A stretch of 64,000 nucleotides of DNA from a bacterium Scap17 (lineage in GTDB: Bacteria > Pseudomonadota > Gammaproteobacteria > Pseudomonadales > Halomonadaceae): positions 2,232,001-2,296,000 of the forward strand of contig VINJ01000001.1 of NCBI GenBank assembly GCA_013376735.1, written 5' to 3'. Below the pieces are notes generated by a model. That model worked only from the letters and a program-made list of their open reading frames with translations. It was not told the DNA's origin and did no database searches. Made by a program: the position numbers and the translations under genes. Positions within the stretch are counted from its first letter, which is position 1. The number at the start of each line of letters is the position of its first letter. Below are positions 26,668-34,875 of this stretch, in pieces.

Positions 26668-28623
26668 ATGCCAGCGCTCCTACCCGCTCATAACCCATCT
26701 GCACCTCGCCATTTCTCGGCTTCACGCTCAGCAGTCTTGTTGGCGCTGGCGACGCTTCCCTCTCTGGTAGCACTCCCGAGCCATGCCTCCGACCAGCTGG
26801 AAGACATCGTCGTCACCGCATCCGGGCATGATCAGATGGCCAAGGATGCCCCGGCCTCGATGAGCGTGATAACGCGTGAGAGCCTTGAAGGCCGTCATTA
26901 CAGCGACCTCACCGATGCGCTGCGCGGCTTGCCCGGCGTGACGGTATCCAGCGGCGGCTACTCCAAGGACATCAGCATTCGTGGCATGCCCGGTGAATAT
27001 ACGCTGATTCTGGTGGATGGCCGCCCGATCGACAGCCGTGATACGCGACCGAGCGGCAGTGGTGGCTTCGAGCAGGATTGGCTGCCGTCACTTGAAGCGA
27101 TCGAGCGTATCGAGGTGGTACGTGGCCCGATGTCGACGCGTTATGGCTCCGATGCCATCGGCGGGGTCATCAATATCATCACCCGCAAGACACAGGAGGA
27201 ATGGGTCACCAATCTGCACTATGACACCTTCATTCCACAGCACAGCGTGTCGGGACATGAACGCCAGAGCCGCATTCGCACCTCGGGCCCGCTCATCGAT
27301 GGGTTGCTGGGCCTGAGCGTCAGCGCCGGACAGACCACGCGCCAGGAAGATGACATCACGCGCGGCTACCCACAGCGCAAGCGTCAGGACCTCGACACCA
27401 AGCTCAGCCTCACGCCGGACGACAACCAGCGCATCGAGGCCGAATTCGCCTATCACGATCAGAATCGCCAGACCGAGGAAGGCCGCAGTCAGGGCCAGGA
27501 CAGTGATCGTGATTGGGATACTCGCCGCTTCAGCCTCAGCCATCAGGGTGACTGGGCCAGCGCCAGCACCAATTCCTACGTTCAGTACGAGACGTCACGC
27601 AACGATAGCCGTGACATCACGCTGAGCAATACCAAGGCGAGCAGCAACGTGCTGATTCCGCTGGGCGATCACCTGACCACCCTGGGCGTGAGCTTCGAGG
27701 AGGAGCACCTCGAGGACAACGACACCAACGCCCTGAGCGAGATCAACGAGATCCGCAACAGCCGCTGGTCACTGTTCGCCGAGGACGAATGGCTGCTGAC
27801 CGACGACTGGGCGCTGACCGGCGGCGTGCGTCTGGATGAAGACGAGAACTACGGCAGCCACCTGTCACCGCGTCTTTATAGCGTCTACCAACTGGCCGAC
27901 AGCTGGACGCTCAAGACAGGCGTGGCGACCGGGTACAAGGCGCCGAGTCTGCGTCAGGTCGCCGACAACTGGGTACAGGACAGTCGCGGCGGCGATATCT
28001 ATGGCAATCCGGATCTGGAAGCCGAGACCTCTCTCAGCCGCGAGATCGGCCTGCTGTATGACAATGCCAGAGGCACCCAGGCGGGCGTGACCCTGTTCCG
28101 CAGCGACTTCGATGACAAGATCGTCACCGAACTGTGCCCGGATGGCGCCTGCGCCGGCGGCGCGGATGATGCGCGCTGGTACAACAACGTCGACAGTGCC
28201 GTCACCCAGGGCGTCGAGCTGAGTCTCAATCAGGAGCTGAGTCACGACCTCGCGCTGGCACTCAGCTACACCTATACCGATTCCGAGCAGACCAGTGGCG
28301 AGAACAAGGGCCAACCGCTGACCCAGATTCCCCGCCACCAGGCCACGGCTCAGCTGGACTGGCAGCTCAACCATCGCCTCAATCACTGGACACGAGTCGA
28401 CTGGCGTGGCGAAGAGACCCAGCCAGCTACCGGTGTCACCAGTCGTACCGTCATCGCGCCGTCCTACACGATCGTCGATACCGGCGTCAGCTTCGATGCC
28501 ACCACTCAGTTGACACTTAGCGCCGGCCTCTACAACCTGTTCGACAAGCGTGTGCGCTACGACGACTTCGGCTACGTGGAAGATGGCCGCCGCCTGTGGG
28601 TCGGCGTCGACTACACCCTCTAA
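26668..28623 (+). CDS. TonB-dependent outer-membrane receptor (siderophore/haem/cobalamin type)
   Basis: A 651-residue outer-membrane, energy-coupled importer. Signal peptide to about residue 40 (ending PSHA), then a TonB box (LEDIVVTAS, residues 45-52), a plug domain with SIRGMPGEYTLILVDGRPI and YGSDAIGGVINIITRK, and a 22-strand-type barrel ending WVGVDYTL. It resembles the FepA/CirA/IrgA group more than BtuB. A GGGGA lies upstream of the ATG. A partial Fur-like box upstream hints at iron regulation. No siderophore genes are adjacent; the ligand is unknown. Confidence 0.9.
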   Translation: MPALLPAHNPSAPRHFSASRSAVLLALATLPSLVALPSHASDQLEDIVVTASGHDQMAKDAPASMSVITRESLEGRHYSDLTDALRGLPGVTVSSGGYSKDISIRGMPGEYTLILVDGRPIDSRDTRPSGSGGFEQDWLPSLEAIERIEVVRGPMSTRYGSDAIGGVINIITRKTQEEWVTNLHYDTFIPQHSVSGHERQSRIRTSGPLIDGLLGLSVSAGQTTRQEDDITRGYPQRKRQDLDTKLSLTPDDNQRIEAEFAYHDQNRQTEEGRSQGQDSDRDWDTRRFSLSHQGDWASASTNSYVQYETSRNDSRDITLSNTKASSNVLIPLGDHLTTLGVSFEEEHLEDNDTNALSEINEIRNSRWSLFAEDEWLLTDDWALTGGVRLDEDENYGSHLSPRLYSVYQLADSWTLKTGVATGYKAPSLRQVADNWVQDSRGGDIYGNPDLEAETSLSREIGLLYDNARGTQAGVTLFRSDFDDKIVTELCPDGACAGGADDARWYNNVDSAVTQGVELSLNQELSHDLALALSYTYTDSEQTSGENKGQPLTQIPRHQATAQLDWQLNHRLNHWTRVDWRGEETQPATGVTSRTVIAPSYTIVDTGVSFDATTQLTLSAGLYNLFDKRVRYDDFGYVEDGRRLWVGVDYTL

Positions 28624-28649
28624 CACTGACTCAGGCCGCCAACGGCTTG

Positions 28650-28688
28650 CCTCCCATGCAGTGAGCGATCAGCCCGCTGCATGGGAGG
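28650..28688. repeat. 12-bp inverted repeat after the TonB receptor gene
   Basis: CCTCCCATGCAG / CTGCATGGGAGG, perfect arms with a 15-nt loop. No T-run follows, so terminator function is uncertain. Confidence 0.7.
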
Positions 28689-28711
28689 TAATCGCGGCTT
28701 TCCTCGCCACG

Positions 28712-28793
28712 CCTCTCTTCTCTCCTCTTCTGTTCCTCTCTCCTCTTTTCTCTCTTCTTTTCTCTTCTCTTTCCGCCTCCCCCCTTGTCTTGT
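28712..28793 (+). repeat. Polypyrimidine tract
   Basis: About 80 nt of almost pure C/T on the plus strand, with an uninterrupted 42-nt pyrimidine run at 28733-28774 made of shuffled TCTC and CTTTT units. It lies in the 370-bp gap before the patatin gene. No gene crosses it. Confidence 0.85.
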
Positions 28794-28994
28794 CTTCAGT
28801 GCCTCGCTGGCCTGTCACCTCTGCTCTCACTGCCAGTATCAGGCCCTGCTGTTTGTCCGCATCAGTCATTTCAGTCGGCTGAAAGCCAGTGGCCTCTCTA
28901 TTCTGAAAGCAGCCACAGGCGTTCTTTGCGGATAGCGGCCACAGGCATTGCCTGTGGACAGGACTGAGCATTACCCGCTCTGCAGGAGGCAAGC

Positions 28995-30017
28995 ATGTCC
29001 AAGCTGATTCTTTCACTGGATGGCGGCGGCATACGCGGGGCGGCAACCGCGCAATTCCTGATGCGTGTCGATGCGACACTCAGAAATGACCACCAGACCA
29101 GTCTGCGTGAGCAGGTCAATTTCTATGCGGGCACCAGTACCGGCAGCCTGATCGCGCTGGCGCTGGCCACCACCAACATGAGCCTCGAGGACATCAACGG
29201 GCTCTACAGCGTGACCAGCGCCAGGCAGATCTTCGCCGACAACCGCGGCTGGTTCGAACTCGATGGCATCAATGCGCCCAAGTACGAGGCCAAGGGCAAG
29301 AGCGCAATGCTCAAGAAGCATCTCGGCCAGGCCAAGCTCAGGGATGTCCCCGCTGGCAAACAGGTGCTTGTCGTCACCTACGGGATCGAGAGACGCCGCC
29401 CGCATGTCTTGAAGTCGAGCAAGCGCGAGCATCACAAGCTGCTGGCCTGGCAGGTCGCGGACGCCTCCAGCGCGGCGCCCACCTACTTCCCGACCCGCGA
29501 CATGAAGCTGGGGCCGGACAACGAGCAGACCTGGCTGATCGATGGCGGCGTCATCGCCAACAACCCCACCATGTGTGCCATCGCCGAAGCCTGTCGCCTG
29601 TGGCCGCATGAGCCGCGACGCGTGCTGTCGATCGGCACCGGAACCCGCACGCGCAAGGTCAATGGCCCGGATTCACAGCACTGGGGCGCAGTGCAGTGGG
29701 TACTGGAAGGCAGCCTGATCGACGTGCTCTCCGATGAGAAGGTGGTCGGCTATCAGGCCATCACCCTCTCGCCGCCGGGCAGCTACATCCGCGTCAATGC
29801 CGAGATGCGCCCACAGCCCGGGATGCTCAAGGCGCCTGATGACGCGATGGATGACATCAGCCCCACCAACATCAAGCATCTGAAGGCCATGGGCGATTTC
29901 TGGTTCGAGCAATACGGTGACGCCGTGGTGGCCCTGATCACCGACCGCTATCAAGGGCCGTCGCTGGATCGCATCGACCCACTCACCGGCCGGCCGCAAG
30001 CCTATCAACCCGAATGA
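28995..30017 (+). CDS. Patatin-like phospholipase
   Basis: Serine-Asp dyad lipid acyl hydrolase of 340 residues. Oxyanion motif DGGGIRG at residues 9-15, nucleophile elbow GTSTG at 46-50 (Ser48) and catalytic DGG at 183-185 (Asp183). No signal peptide or membrane segment, so cytoplasmic or membrane-peripheral. AGGAGG precedes the ATG. The domain layout is like CapV, the phospholipase effector of CBASS defence, but no cyclic-nucleotide synthase or accessory gene lies beside it, so a stand-alone lipid-metabolism role is equally likely. Confidence 0.88.
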   Translation: MSKLILSLDGGGIRGAATAQFLMRVDATLRNDHQTSLREQVNFYAGTSTGSLIALALATTNMSLEDINGLYSVTSARQIFADNRGWFELDGINAPKYEAKGKSAMLKKHLGQAKLRDVPAGKQVLVVTYGIERRRPHVLKSSKREHHKLLAWQVADASSAAPTYFPTRDMKLGPDNEQTWLIDGGVIANNPTMCAIAEACRLWPHEPRRVLSIGTGTRTRKVNGPDSQHWGAVQWVLEGSLIDVLSDEKVVGYQAITLSPPGSYIRVNAEMRPQPGMLKAPDDAMDDISPTNIKHLKAMGDFWFEQYGDAVVALITDRYQGPSLDRIDPLTGRPQAYQPE

Positions 30018-30068
30018 TCTTCTCTCGAACGCCAGCCGCTGGAACGCCAGGCGTCAGCACAGCAGCGG

Positions 30069-31034
30069 TCAGAACAACAGATAGGTGGCGTAACCGGCGA
30101 TCATCGCCATCGCGAAGATCACCGTCACGAAGGCCAGGATCAGCTTGATACCGAACAATGAGCGCAGCAGCACCAGCTCGGTCAGGCTGGCGCCCGCACT
30201 GCCAATGATCAACGACAGCACCGTCCCCGCCCCCACGCCCTTGGCCATCAATGCCGAGGCCAGCGGAATCACCGCTTCCGCGCGAATATAGAGTGGCACG
30301 CCGATCACCGCCGCGACCGGAATGGCCAACGGGTTGCTCGGGCCGGCGTACTGCACCAGCAGCTCCGTCGGCATGAAGCCATAGATGACACTGCCGATGG
30401 CGATGCCGATCAACAGATACGGAATCACCTTCACGAAGTCATTCCAGGCCTCACGCACCAGGCCGTGATAACGCCCCTCGGGCTTGCGCGTTGCCTCCGA
30501 GACCACCGCCGCCCCACAGCTGCTGGTACTGGCGACGTCTGAACCACGACCGCCGGTGGCTTGCTCCTTGATGCCACAGCTCGAGACGTCCTGCACCTTG
30601 TCCTGGCGGATGAAGCGCTCGAACCCCAGCGCCTGCAGCAACCAGCCCGCCCCCAGTGCCACGCCCAGCGCGGCCGTCACATAGACGGCGGTGAGTCTGG
30701 CGCCGAAGGTGGCCAGCAACAGGCCGATGATGATCGGGTTGAGCAGCGGTGATGAGAACAGGAAGACCATCATCGGCCCGAAGCCGGCGCGGGCACGGAT
30801 CAAGCCCTTGAGCATCGGAATGGTCGAGCAGCTGCAGAATGGCGTGATGGCACCAAGGCCAGCGGCCATGAAGTAACTGCTGCGGCGACTGGCGCTCAGC
30901 AGCGCCTCGACCCGGGATGGCGGGATATGTCGCTGCAACACCCCGACCAGCAGGCTGATCAACAGGAACAATACCGAGAGTTCTACCGCCAGGAAGGCAA
31001 ACATGCCCAGGGCGTCGTACAGTGAGTCAGACAT
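30069..31034 (-). CDS. arsP: ArsP/YraQ-type membrane permease
   Basis: A 321-residue permease of the SO_0444/DUF318 family that includes ArsP, an exporter of trivalent organoarsenicals. Two blocks of four to five helices flank a hydrophilic loop (residues 140-195). The conserved ITPFCSCSTIP gives C67 and C69, and the loop adds C153 and C173 in SSCG repeats, all candidate metalloid ligands. It is transcribed divergently from an ArsR-type repressor with operator-like palindromes between them, which supports a metal/metalloid-induced export role. Arsenic as substrate is inferred; the family also contains permeases of unknown cargo. Confidence 0.75.
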   Translation of the reverse strand: MSDSLYDALGMFAFLAVELSVLFLLISLLVGVLQRHIPPSRVEALLSASRRSSYFMAAGLGAITPFCSCSTIPMLKGLIRARAGFGPMMVFLFSSPLLNPIIIGLLLATFGARLTAVYVTAALGVALGAGWLLQALGFERFIRQDKVQDVSSCGIKEQATGGRGSDVASTSSCGAAVVSEATRKPEGRYHGLVREAWNDFVKVIPYLLIGIAIGSVIYGFMPTELLVQYAGPSNPLAIPVAAVIGVPLYIRAEAVIPLASALMAKGVGAGTVLSLIIGSAGASLTELVLLRSLFGIKLILAFVTVIFAMAMIAGYATYLLF

Positions 31035-31072
31035 TGCATACCTCTAAATTGCCAGGCCCTACATACCAGGAT

Positions 31073-31089
31073 GTATATTTCCAGAACTT
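31073..31089. promoter_or_regulatory. ArsR operator-like site 1
   Basis: GTATATTTCCAGAACTT, the weakest of three related sites, closest to the arsP start. It overlaps a possible minus-strand -10 (TATACA, with TTGGGA 16 bp upstream). Confidence 0.5.
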
Positions 31090-31103
31090 TCGCTCCCAAC
31101 CTC

Positions 31104-31120
31104 TATATTTCTAGAAACAT
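31104..31120. promoter_or_regulatory. ArsR operator-like site 2
   Basis: TATATTTCTAGAAACAT, an imperfect palindrome centred on TTCTAGAA, matching site 3 closely. Confidence 0.65.
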
Positions 31121-31141
31121 GGAAACGATGCAAAGCCTAGA

Positions 31142-31181
31142 TTGCAGCTCACGCTTGTGTCAACTATAATTCTAGAAATAT
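31142..31181 (+). promoter_or_regulatory. arsR promoter with ArsR operator-like site 3
   Basis: -35 TTGCAG (31142-31147), a 17-bp spacer and a perfect -10 TATAAT (31165-31170). The palindromic TATAATTCTAGAAATAT (31165-31181) starts at the -10 box and covers the start-point region, as expected for autorepression. Confidence 0.7.
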
Positions 31182-31233
31182 CGAAACATATGCTTTCACC
31201 TCCTCAGACGACACGCTTAACAGGATGACTGCC

Positions 31234-31560
31234 ATGGAACATGATGCCGCTGCCGCCAGCCTTGCCGAGTTGGGCAACCCTCACCGCCTGGCGATCTTCC
31301 GCTTTCTGGTGAGGGCCGGCTTCGACGGTGCCACGGTGGGCAACATCCAGCATGCGTTGGAAATTCCGGGCTCCACGCTCTCGCATCACCTCAGTCGCAT
31401 GGCCGCCGTCGGCCTGATCACCCAGAAGAAACAGGGGCGCAGCATCATCTGCGTGCCGCAGTACGGGCACCTGCAGGCGGTGATCGAATTTCTGTGCAAC
31501 GAGTGCTGTATCGGGCTCGAGGAAGAGGTCGTGCCTGCGCTGGATGCTGACCAGGAGTGA
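31234..31560 (+). CDS. ArsR-family metal-sensing repressor
   Basis: A 108-residue winged-helix repressor. HTH at about residues 33-60 (GNIQHALEIPGSTLSHHLSRM), wing QKKQGRSII, and a C-terminal Cys cluster CNECC (C88, C91, C92) suited to binding As(III) or a similar soft metal. The ATG at 31234 has an AGGA at good spacing; an in-frame ATG at 31225 overlaps that site and is less likely. It is divergent from the ArsP-like permease and probably represses both genes via the three sites in the 199-bp gap. Confidence 0.88.
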   Translation: MEHDAAAASLAELGNPHRLAIFRFLVRAGFDGATVGNIQHALEIPGSTLSHHLSRMAAVGLITQKKQGRSIICVPQYGHLQAVIEFLCNECCIGLEEEVVPALDADQE

Positions 31561-31648
31561 TGATCAAGCGCTTCGGGCGTCGCAAGACGCCTGTCAGCGA
31601 TTTTGCTACCCTGCGCTGCCGAGCAGTTTGATCAATCGAGACCCTTGC

Positions 31649-32845
31649 ATGCCCAAAGCGCCTGATGATTTCCCCATCCCTTCCCTGCGCGCCTGGCTGG
31701 TCGGGCTTGGCCTGACGATGACGACGTTGGCCGCCTCGCCGGCACTTGCTGCACAGGACATGGATTACGACCAGCCGGAAGCCTTCGCCACCCTGAAGAA
31801 GGCGGTCAGCTATTTCGATGAAATGGATACCTTGCCGGAAGAGGCATGGATCAGCCGCGATCAAGCGTCTGCGCGCAGCGATATGGACGAGATGATCGAG
31901 GAAGCCATGCAGGCCCTCGACGTGCCACAACTCTCGACACTGCGCAGCACCTATCGCCAGGTCGAGGAGAAGATTCGCGAATCGCGCAGCGAGATTTCCG
32001 AGTTGAAGGAAAAGCGCATCCTCGCGCCGGACACCGATGTCTCGACGCTGACGCGCCTCACGCCCACCGATACCCTGCGCGAATTCACCGCCAGCACGCG
32101 CGGCGATTATGATCTGCTGATCGCCGCGCATGAGAAGAACATCGCCGCCTATCTGGGCGAGCTGACCACGCTGGAAGGCAAGCTGGCCGCGCGACTCGAG
32201 GAGATTGGCATCACCCTGACGCCGGACCAGGTCCAGGTGTGGCTGTCCTCGGTAGTCGGCGATGATGTACTGACCATGAGTGTCGTGTTCGCCAGCATCA
32301 AGTCGGTGGCTCAGCAGCTCGCGGAGCTGACCCGCGACAGCGGCGAGAACCTCGACTACGCGCGTCGTTATTACGGCATGGTCGTCATGCTTCACCGCAT
32401 GATCGTGACCATGCAGCAGGACTTCATCACGCGCGTGAATGATGAGGTATTGCCGCAACTGCAAGGCTTCGCCGACGAAGCCGAGGCCACCACGCGAGAA
32501 GCCCACACGCTGATCAAGCAAGGCGGATCCCGCGAGAGTCTCGAGAACAACATCCGCGCCAATGCGCTGACGCTCAAGACGATCAACCTGTATCGCTCGC
32601 TGGTCACCGAGCAGCGCGACCGGGTCACAACCTCTCTGACCAAGAGCCAGCGCGAGCTTGCGGTGGCGACCAATACCTATCGCACCGTCAAGCTCAGCGC
32701 CCACGTCGCCGACCTGATCCGCCAGGGCGTCAAGACCTTCGACACCTTGGCCGGCCTGCAGGTACCGGTCGCCACCAGCTTCGAGAACAGCGCCATGCGC
32801 GAGGAATTCCGCAAGCTGACCGAGCGCATGCAGCAGGCAAAATAA
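31649..32845 (+). CDS. Exported coiled-coil protein of unknown function
   Basis: A 398-residue protein with a signal peptide (LRAWLVGLGLTMTTLAASPALAAQ, cleavage about residue 35). The mature part is almost all charged helix, e.g. STYRQVEEKIRESRSEISEL and QQLAELTRDSGENLDYARRY, with no recognised enzymatic motif. The frame is open back to 31544, but that overlaps the arsR end; the ATG at 31649 fits the signal peptide although its ribosome binding site is weak. A terminator follows. It is probably periplasmic and structural. I do not recognise the family, and no link to the ars genes can be claimed. Confidence 0.72.
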   Translation: MPKAPDDFPIPSLRAWLVGLGLTMTTLAASPALAAQDMDYDQPEAFATLKKAVSYFDEMDTLPEEAWISRDQASARSDMDEMIEEAMQALDVPQLSTLRSTYRQVEEKIRESRSEISELKEKRILAPDTDVSTLTRLTPTDTLREFTASTRGDYDLLIAAHEKNIAAYLGELTTLEGKLAARLEEIGITLTPDQVQVWLSSVVGDDVLTMSVVFASIKSVAQQLAELTRDSGENLDYARRYYGMVVMLHRMIVTMQQDFITRVNDEVLPQLQGFADEAEATTREAHTLIKQGGSRESLENNIRANALTLKTINLYRSLVTEQRDRVTTSLTKSQRELAVATNTYRTVKLSAHVADLIRQGVKTFDTLAGLQVPVATSFENSAMREEFRKLTERMQQAK

Positions 32846-32868
32846 CGCCCGCAACCGGTGTCGATACC

Positions 32869-32899
32869 ACGCCTTCGCCGGTCCGGCGAAGGCGTTTTC
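32869..32899 (+). terminator. Terminator after the exported coiled-coil gene
   Basis: ACGCCTTCGCCGG / CCGGCGAAGGCGT, then TTTT. It lies between converging genes and touches the end of the MocR gene. Confidence 0.85.
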
Positions 32900-34412
32900 A
32901 GTTGTGCCGCCGAATATCCCGCATGCTCAGGATGCTCTCCAGGGTGCGCCTCAGACGCGCCACCTCACTGACCAGACTCTCGCCCGCCAGCATGCCGACT
33001 CCCAGCACCAGTCCGCGCCGCGAATCCTCGCCGCTGCAGACCATGCTCAGTGGCCGTACGATCAGATGCTCCTTGACCATCAGCTGCGCGACGCGCTGAT
33101 CGTCGATCTCCGGGGCGAACTGCACGCACAGGCTGATACCCCGCGATGGCGGCGAGACACTGATGATCCCTTTCACCTGACTCAGCTGGTCGTGCACCAC
33201 CTGCTGCCGACCGAGATAATCGCGCTGGATACGCTGATACCAGGCATCGAGGTCGCCATCGGCGATGAACTGCGCCAACACCGCCTGATCCAGCATGCGC
33301 CCTTCACGAAACACCTCGCTGCGCAGGCGGTTCATCGGCCCGGCCAGTGCGCGCGGCACCACCAGATAGCCCAGCCGCAGCCCGGGAAACATCAGCTTGG
33401 AGAACGACCCCACCAGCAGGCGACTGCCGGAATCGGGATCAAACAGCAGCTCACCGTGATCATCACCGCTGAACTCGTAATCATCCTCGAGGATATAGGC
33501 GGGCTGACAGGCCTCGCACAGTCTCTGCTTGTCACGCCGCGAGGTGGGCACACTCAGCGGATAGTGATGCGAGCCGGTGAAGTAGGCGATCTGCACCGGC
33601 CCGTCGCCAAGCGAGGTGAGATCGTGTCCTGCCTCACTTGTCGTATCGCTCACCGGCCGCCAGGGAATCTGCCGGGTCTCGAGGCCCGCGGCCAGAAAGA
33701 CATTGCGCGCGCCCCAATAGCAGGGTGATTCCATCACCACCCGCTGCCCGGCATCCGCCAGCGCCAGCGCGCACAGCTCGATGCCGTGGTGGGTGCCCTC
33801 GGTGATGATGATCTGCTGGGTATCACAGTCGATGTTGCGCCAGCGGCGCAGAAAATCGCGGATCTCACGCTTGAGCGGACCATAGCCGCCGCTGGAGTAG
33901 GACAGCAGCAGCGCGTTGTGCGGCACCGTGACGCTGGCATACAGCTGACGCCACTTGCGCATCGGAAAGCGCGCGATGTCCGGAATGCCCGGCACGAAGG
34001 CACCACTCTGGATCAGACTCGCCCCTTGCCCGCCCAACACCTTGCGGGCCCGAGCCGACAACGGCAGCGGTGCCGGTGCTGCCCCCGCCGCGCCTGCTCC
34101 TGACTCCGCCGACCCGAACTCCCCCGACCCCGCGCTGGCCCTGCGCGCATGGGGGCGACGCGTCCAGGTGCCCTGACCCTGGCCGGTGTGCAGATAGCCC
34201 TCCTCGATCAGCGACTTGATCGCCAAGGCCAGCGTATTGCGCGCCACTCCCAGCGCCTCACACAGCTTGCGATGCGGCGGCAGTCGCGCACCCAGCGGCC
34301 ATTGCTCACGAATCACCTCGAGCAATGCCTGCTCCAGTCGCACCTGCTTGCCCAGCGTCTCGGACTGGCGGCGATAAGATTCGATCAGCGGCTCAAGCGC
34401 GGCCAGTTCCAT
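32898..34412 (-). CDS. MocR-family PLP-dependent regulator (GabR-like)
   Basis: A GntR-type winged helix (about residues 22-85, with RLPPHRKLCEALGVARNTLALA) is joined by an Ala/Gly/Ser-rich linker (about 90-125) to a fold-type-I aminotransferase domain. PLP Lys is probably K339 in GSFSKLMFPGLR, with LEDDYEFSGD upstream. Divergent from the APC permease-gabD-gabT operon, so it is most likely a GabR-type activator responding to GABA. The ATG at 34412 has GGGAGA at the right distance. An alternative frame to 34490 would turn the upstream hexanucleotide repeat into a poly-(Arg-Gln) leader, which is unlikely. Confidence 0.87.
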   Translation of the reverse strand: MELAALEPLIESYRRQSETLGKQVRLEQALLEVIREQWPLGARLPPHRKLCEALGVARNTLALAIKSLIEEGYLHTGQGQGTWTRRPHARRASAGSGEFGSAESGAGAAGAAPAPLPLSARARKVLGGQGASLIQSGAFVPGIPDIARFPMRKWRQLYASVTVPHNALLLSYSSGGYGPLKREIRDFLRRWRNIDCDTQQIIITEGTHHGIELCALALADAGQRVVMESPCYWGARNVFLAAGLETRQIPWRPVSDTTSEAGHDLTSLGDGPVQIAYFTGSHHYPLSVPTSRRDKQRLCEACQPAYILEDDYEFSGDDHGELLFDPDSGSRLLVGSFSKLMFPGLRLGYLVVPRALAGPMNRLRSEVFREGRMLDQAVLAQFIADGDLDAWYQRIQRDYLGRQQVVHDQLSQVKGIISVSPPSRGISLCVQFAPEIDDQRVAQLMVKEHLIVRPLSMVCSGEDSRRGLVLGVGMLAGESLVSEVARLRRTLESILSMRDIRRHN

Positions 34413-34430
34413 CCCGGTCTCCCGTTGCCC

Positions 34431-34479
<49 letters not shown>

Positions 34480-34584
34480 AGTGCTGTCACGCAGCTTCCC
34501 GAGGTCGTCCAACCCCGCCAGTCACTCGCTTGACAGGCGGCGCGCAGCGCCCATTCAGCCCTGATTATCCGCAGCCCCTGCCGA

Positions 34585-34613
34585 TTGGTCCAGTCAAACG
34601 CAAAATTGGTCTA
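34585..34613. promoter_or_regulatory. Direct repeat, candidate MocR/GabR binding site
   Basis: TTGGTCCA (34585-34592) and TTGGTCTA (34606-34613), same orientation, 21 bp apart (two helical turns), in the gap between the MocR gene and the operon it faces. MocR regulators typically bind spaced direct repeats. Confidence 0.5.
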
Positions 34614-34875
34614 TTCGCCATCGGGCATGGCACTGGTAGCGTGTGTTTCAGGCGTTGCCTACTGACTGATGCTCACAGCGAAATGATTGCTGAACCGCTC
34701 CTGGCTCCCCCTTTACAGGAGCGACCTTTCAGCAAGCATCAGCCAGCGACAGGACTGTCATTACTTCTCGTTCATGCCAGCAAGCTTTGGATTTGAAATT
34801 GAGAAGAGCGCACGGGACATCAGCAGGAAACGGCTTCGCTTTATAACAAATTCCAAGATCGATTTGAGTATTCCA

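Noticed and set aside
28995-30017. CBASS defence operon
   Set aside because: Only the patatin is present. The flanks are a TonB receptor and an ArsP-like permease; no CD-NTase, Cap2/Cap3 or HORMA gene is seen.
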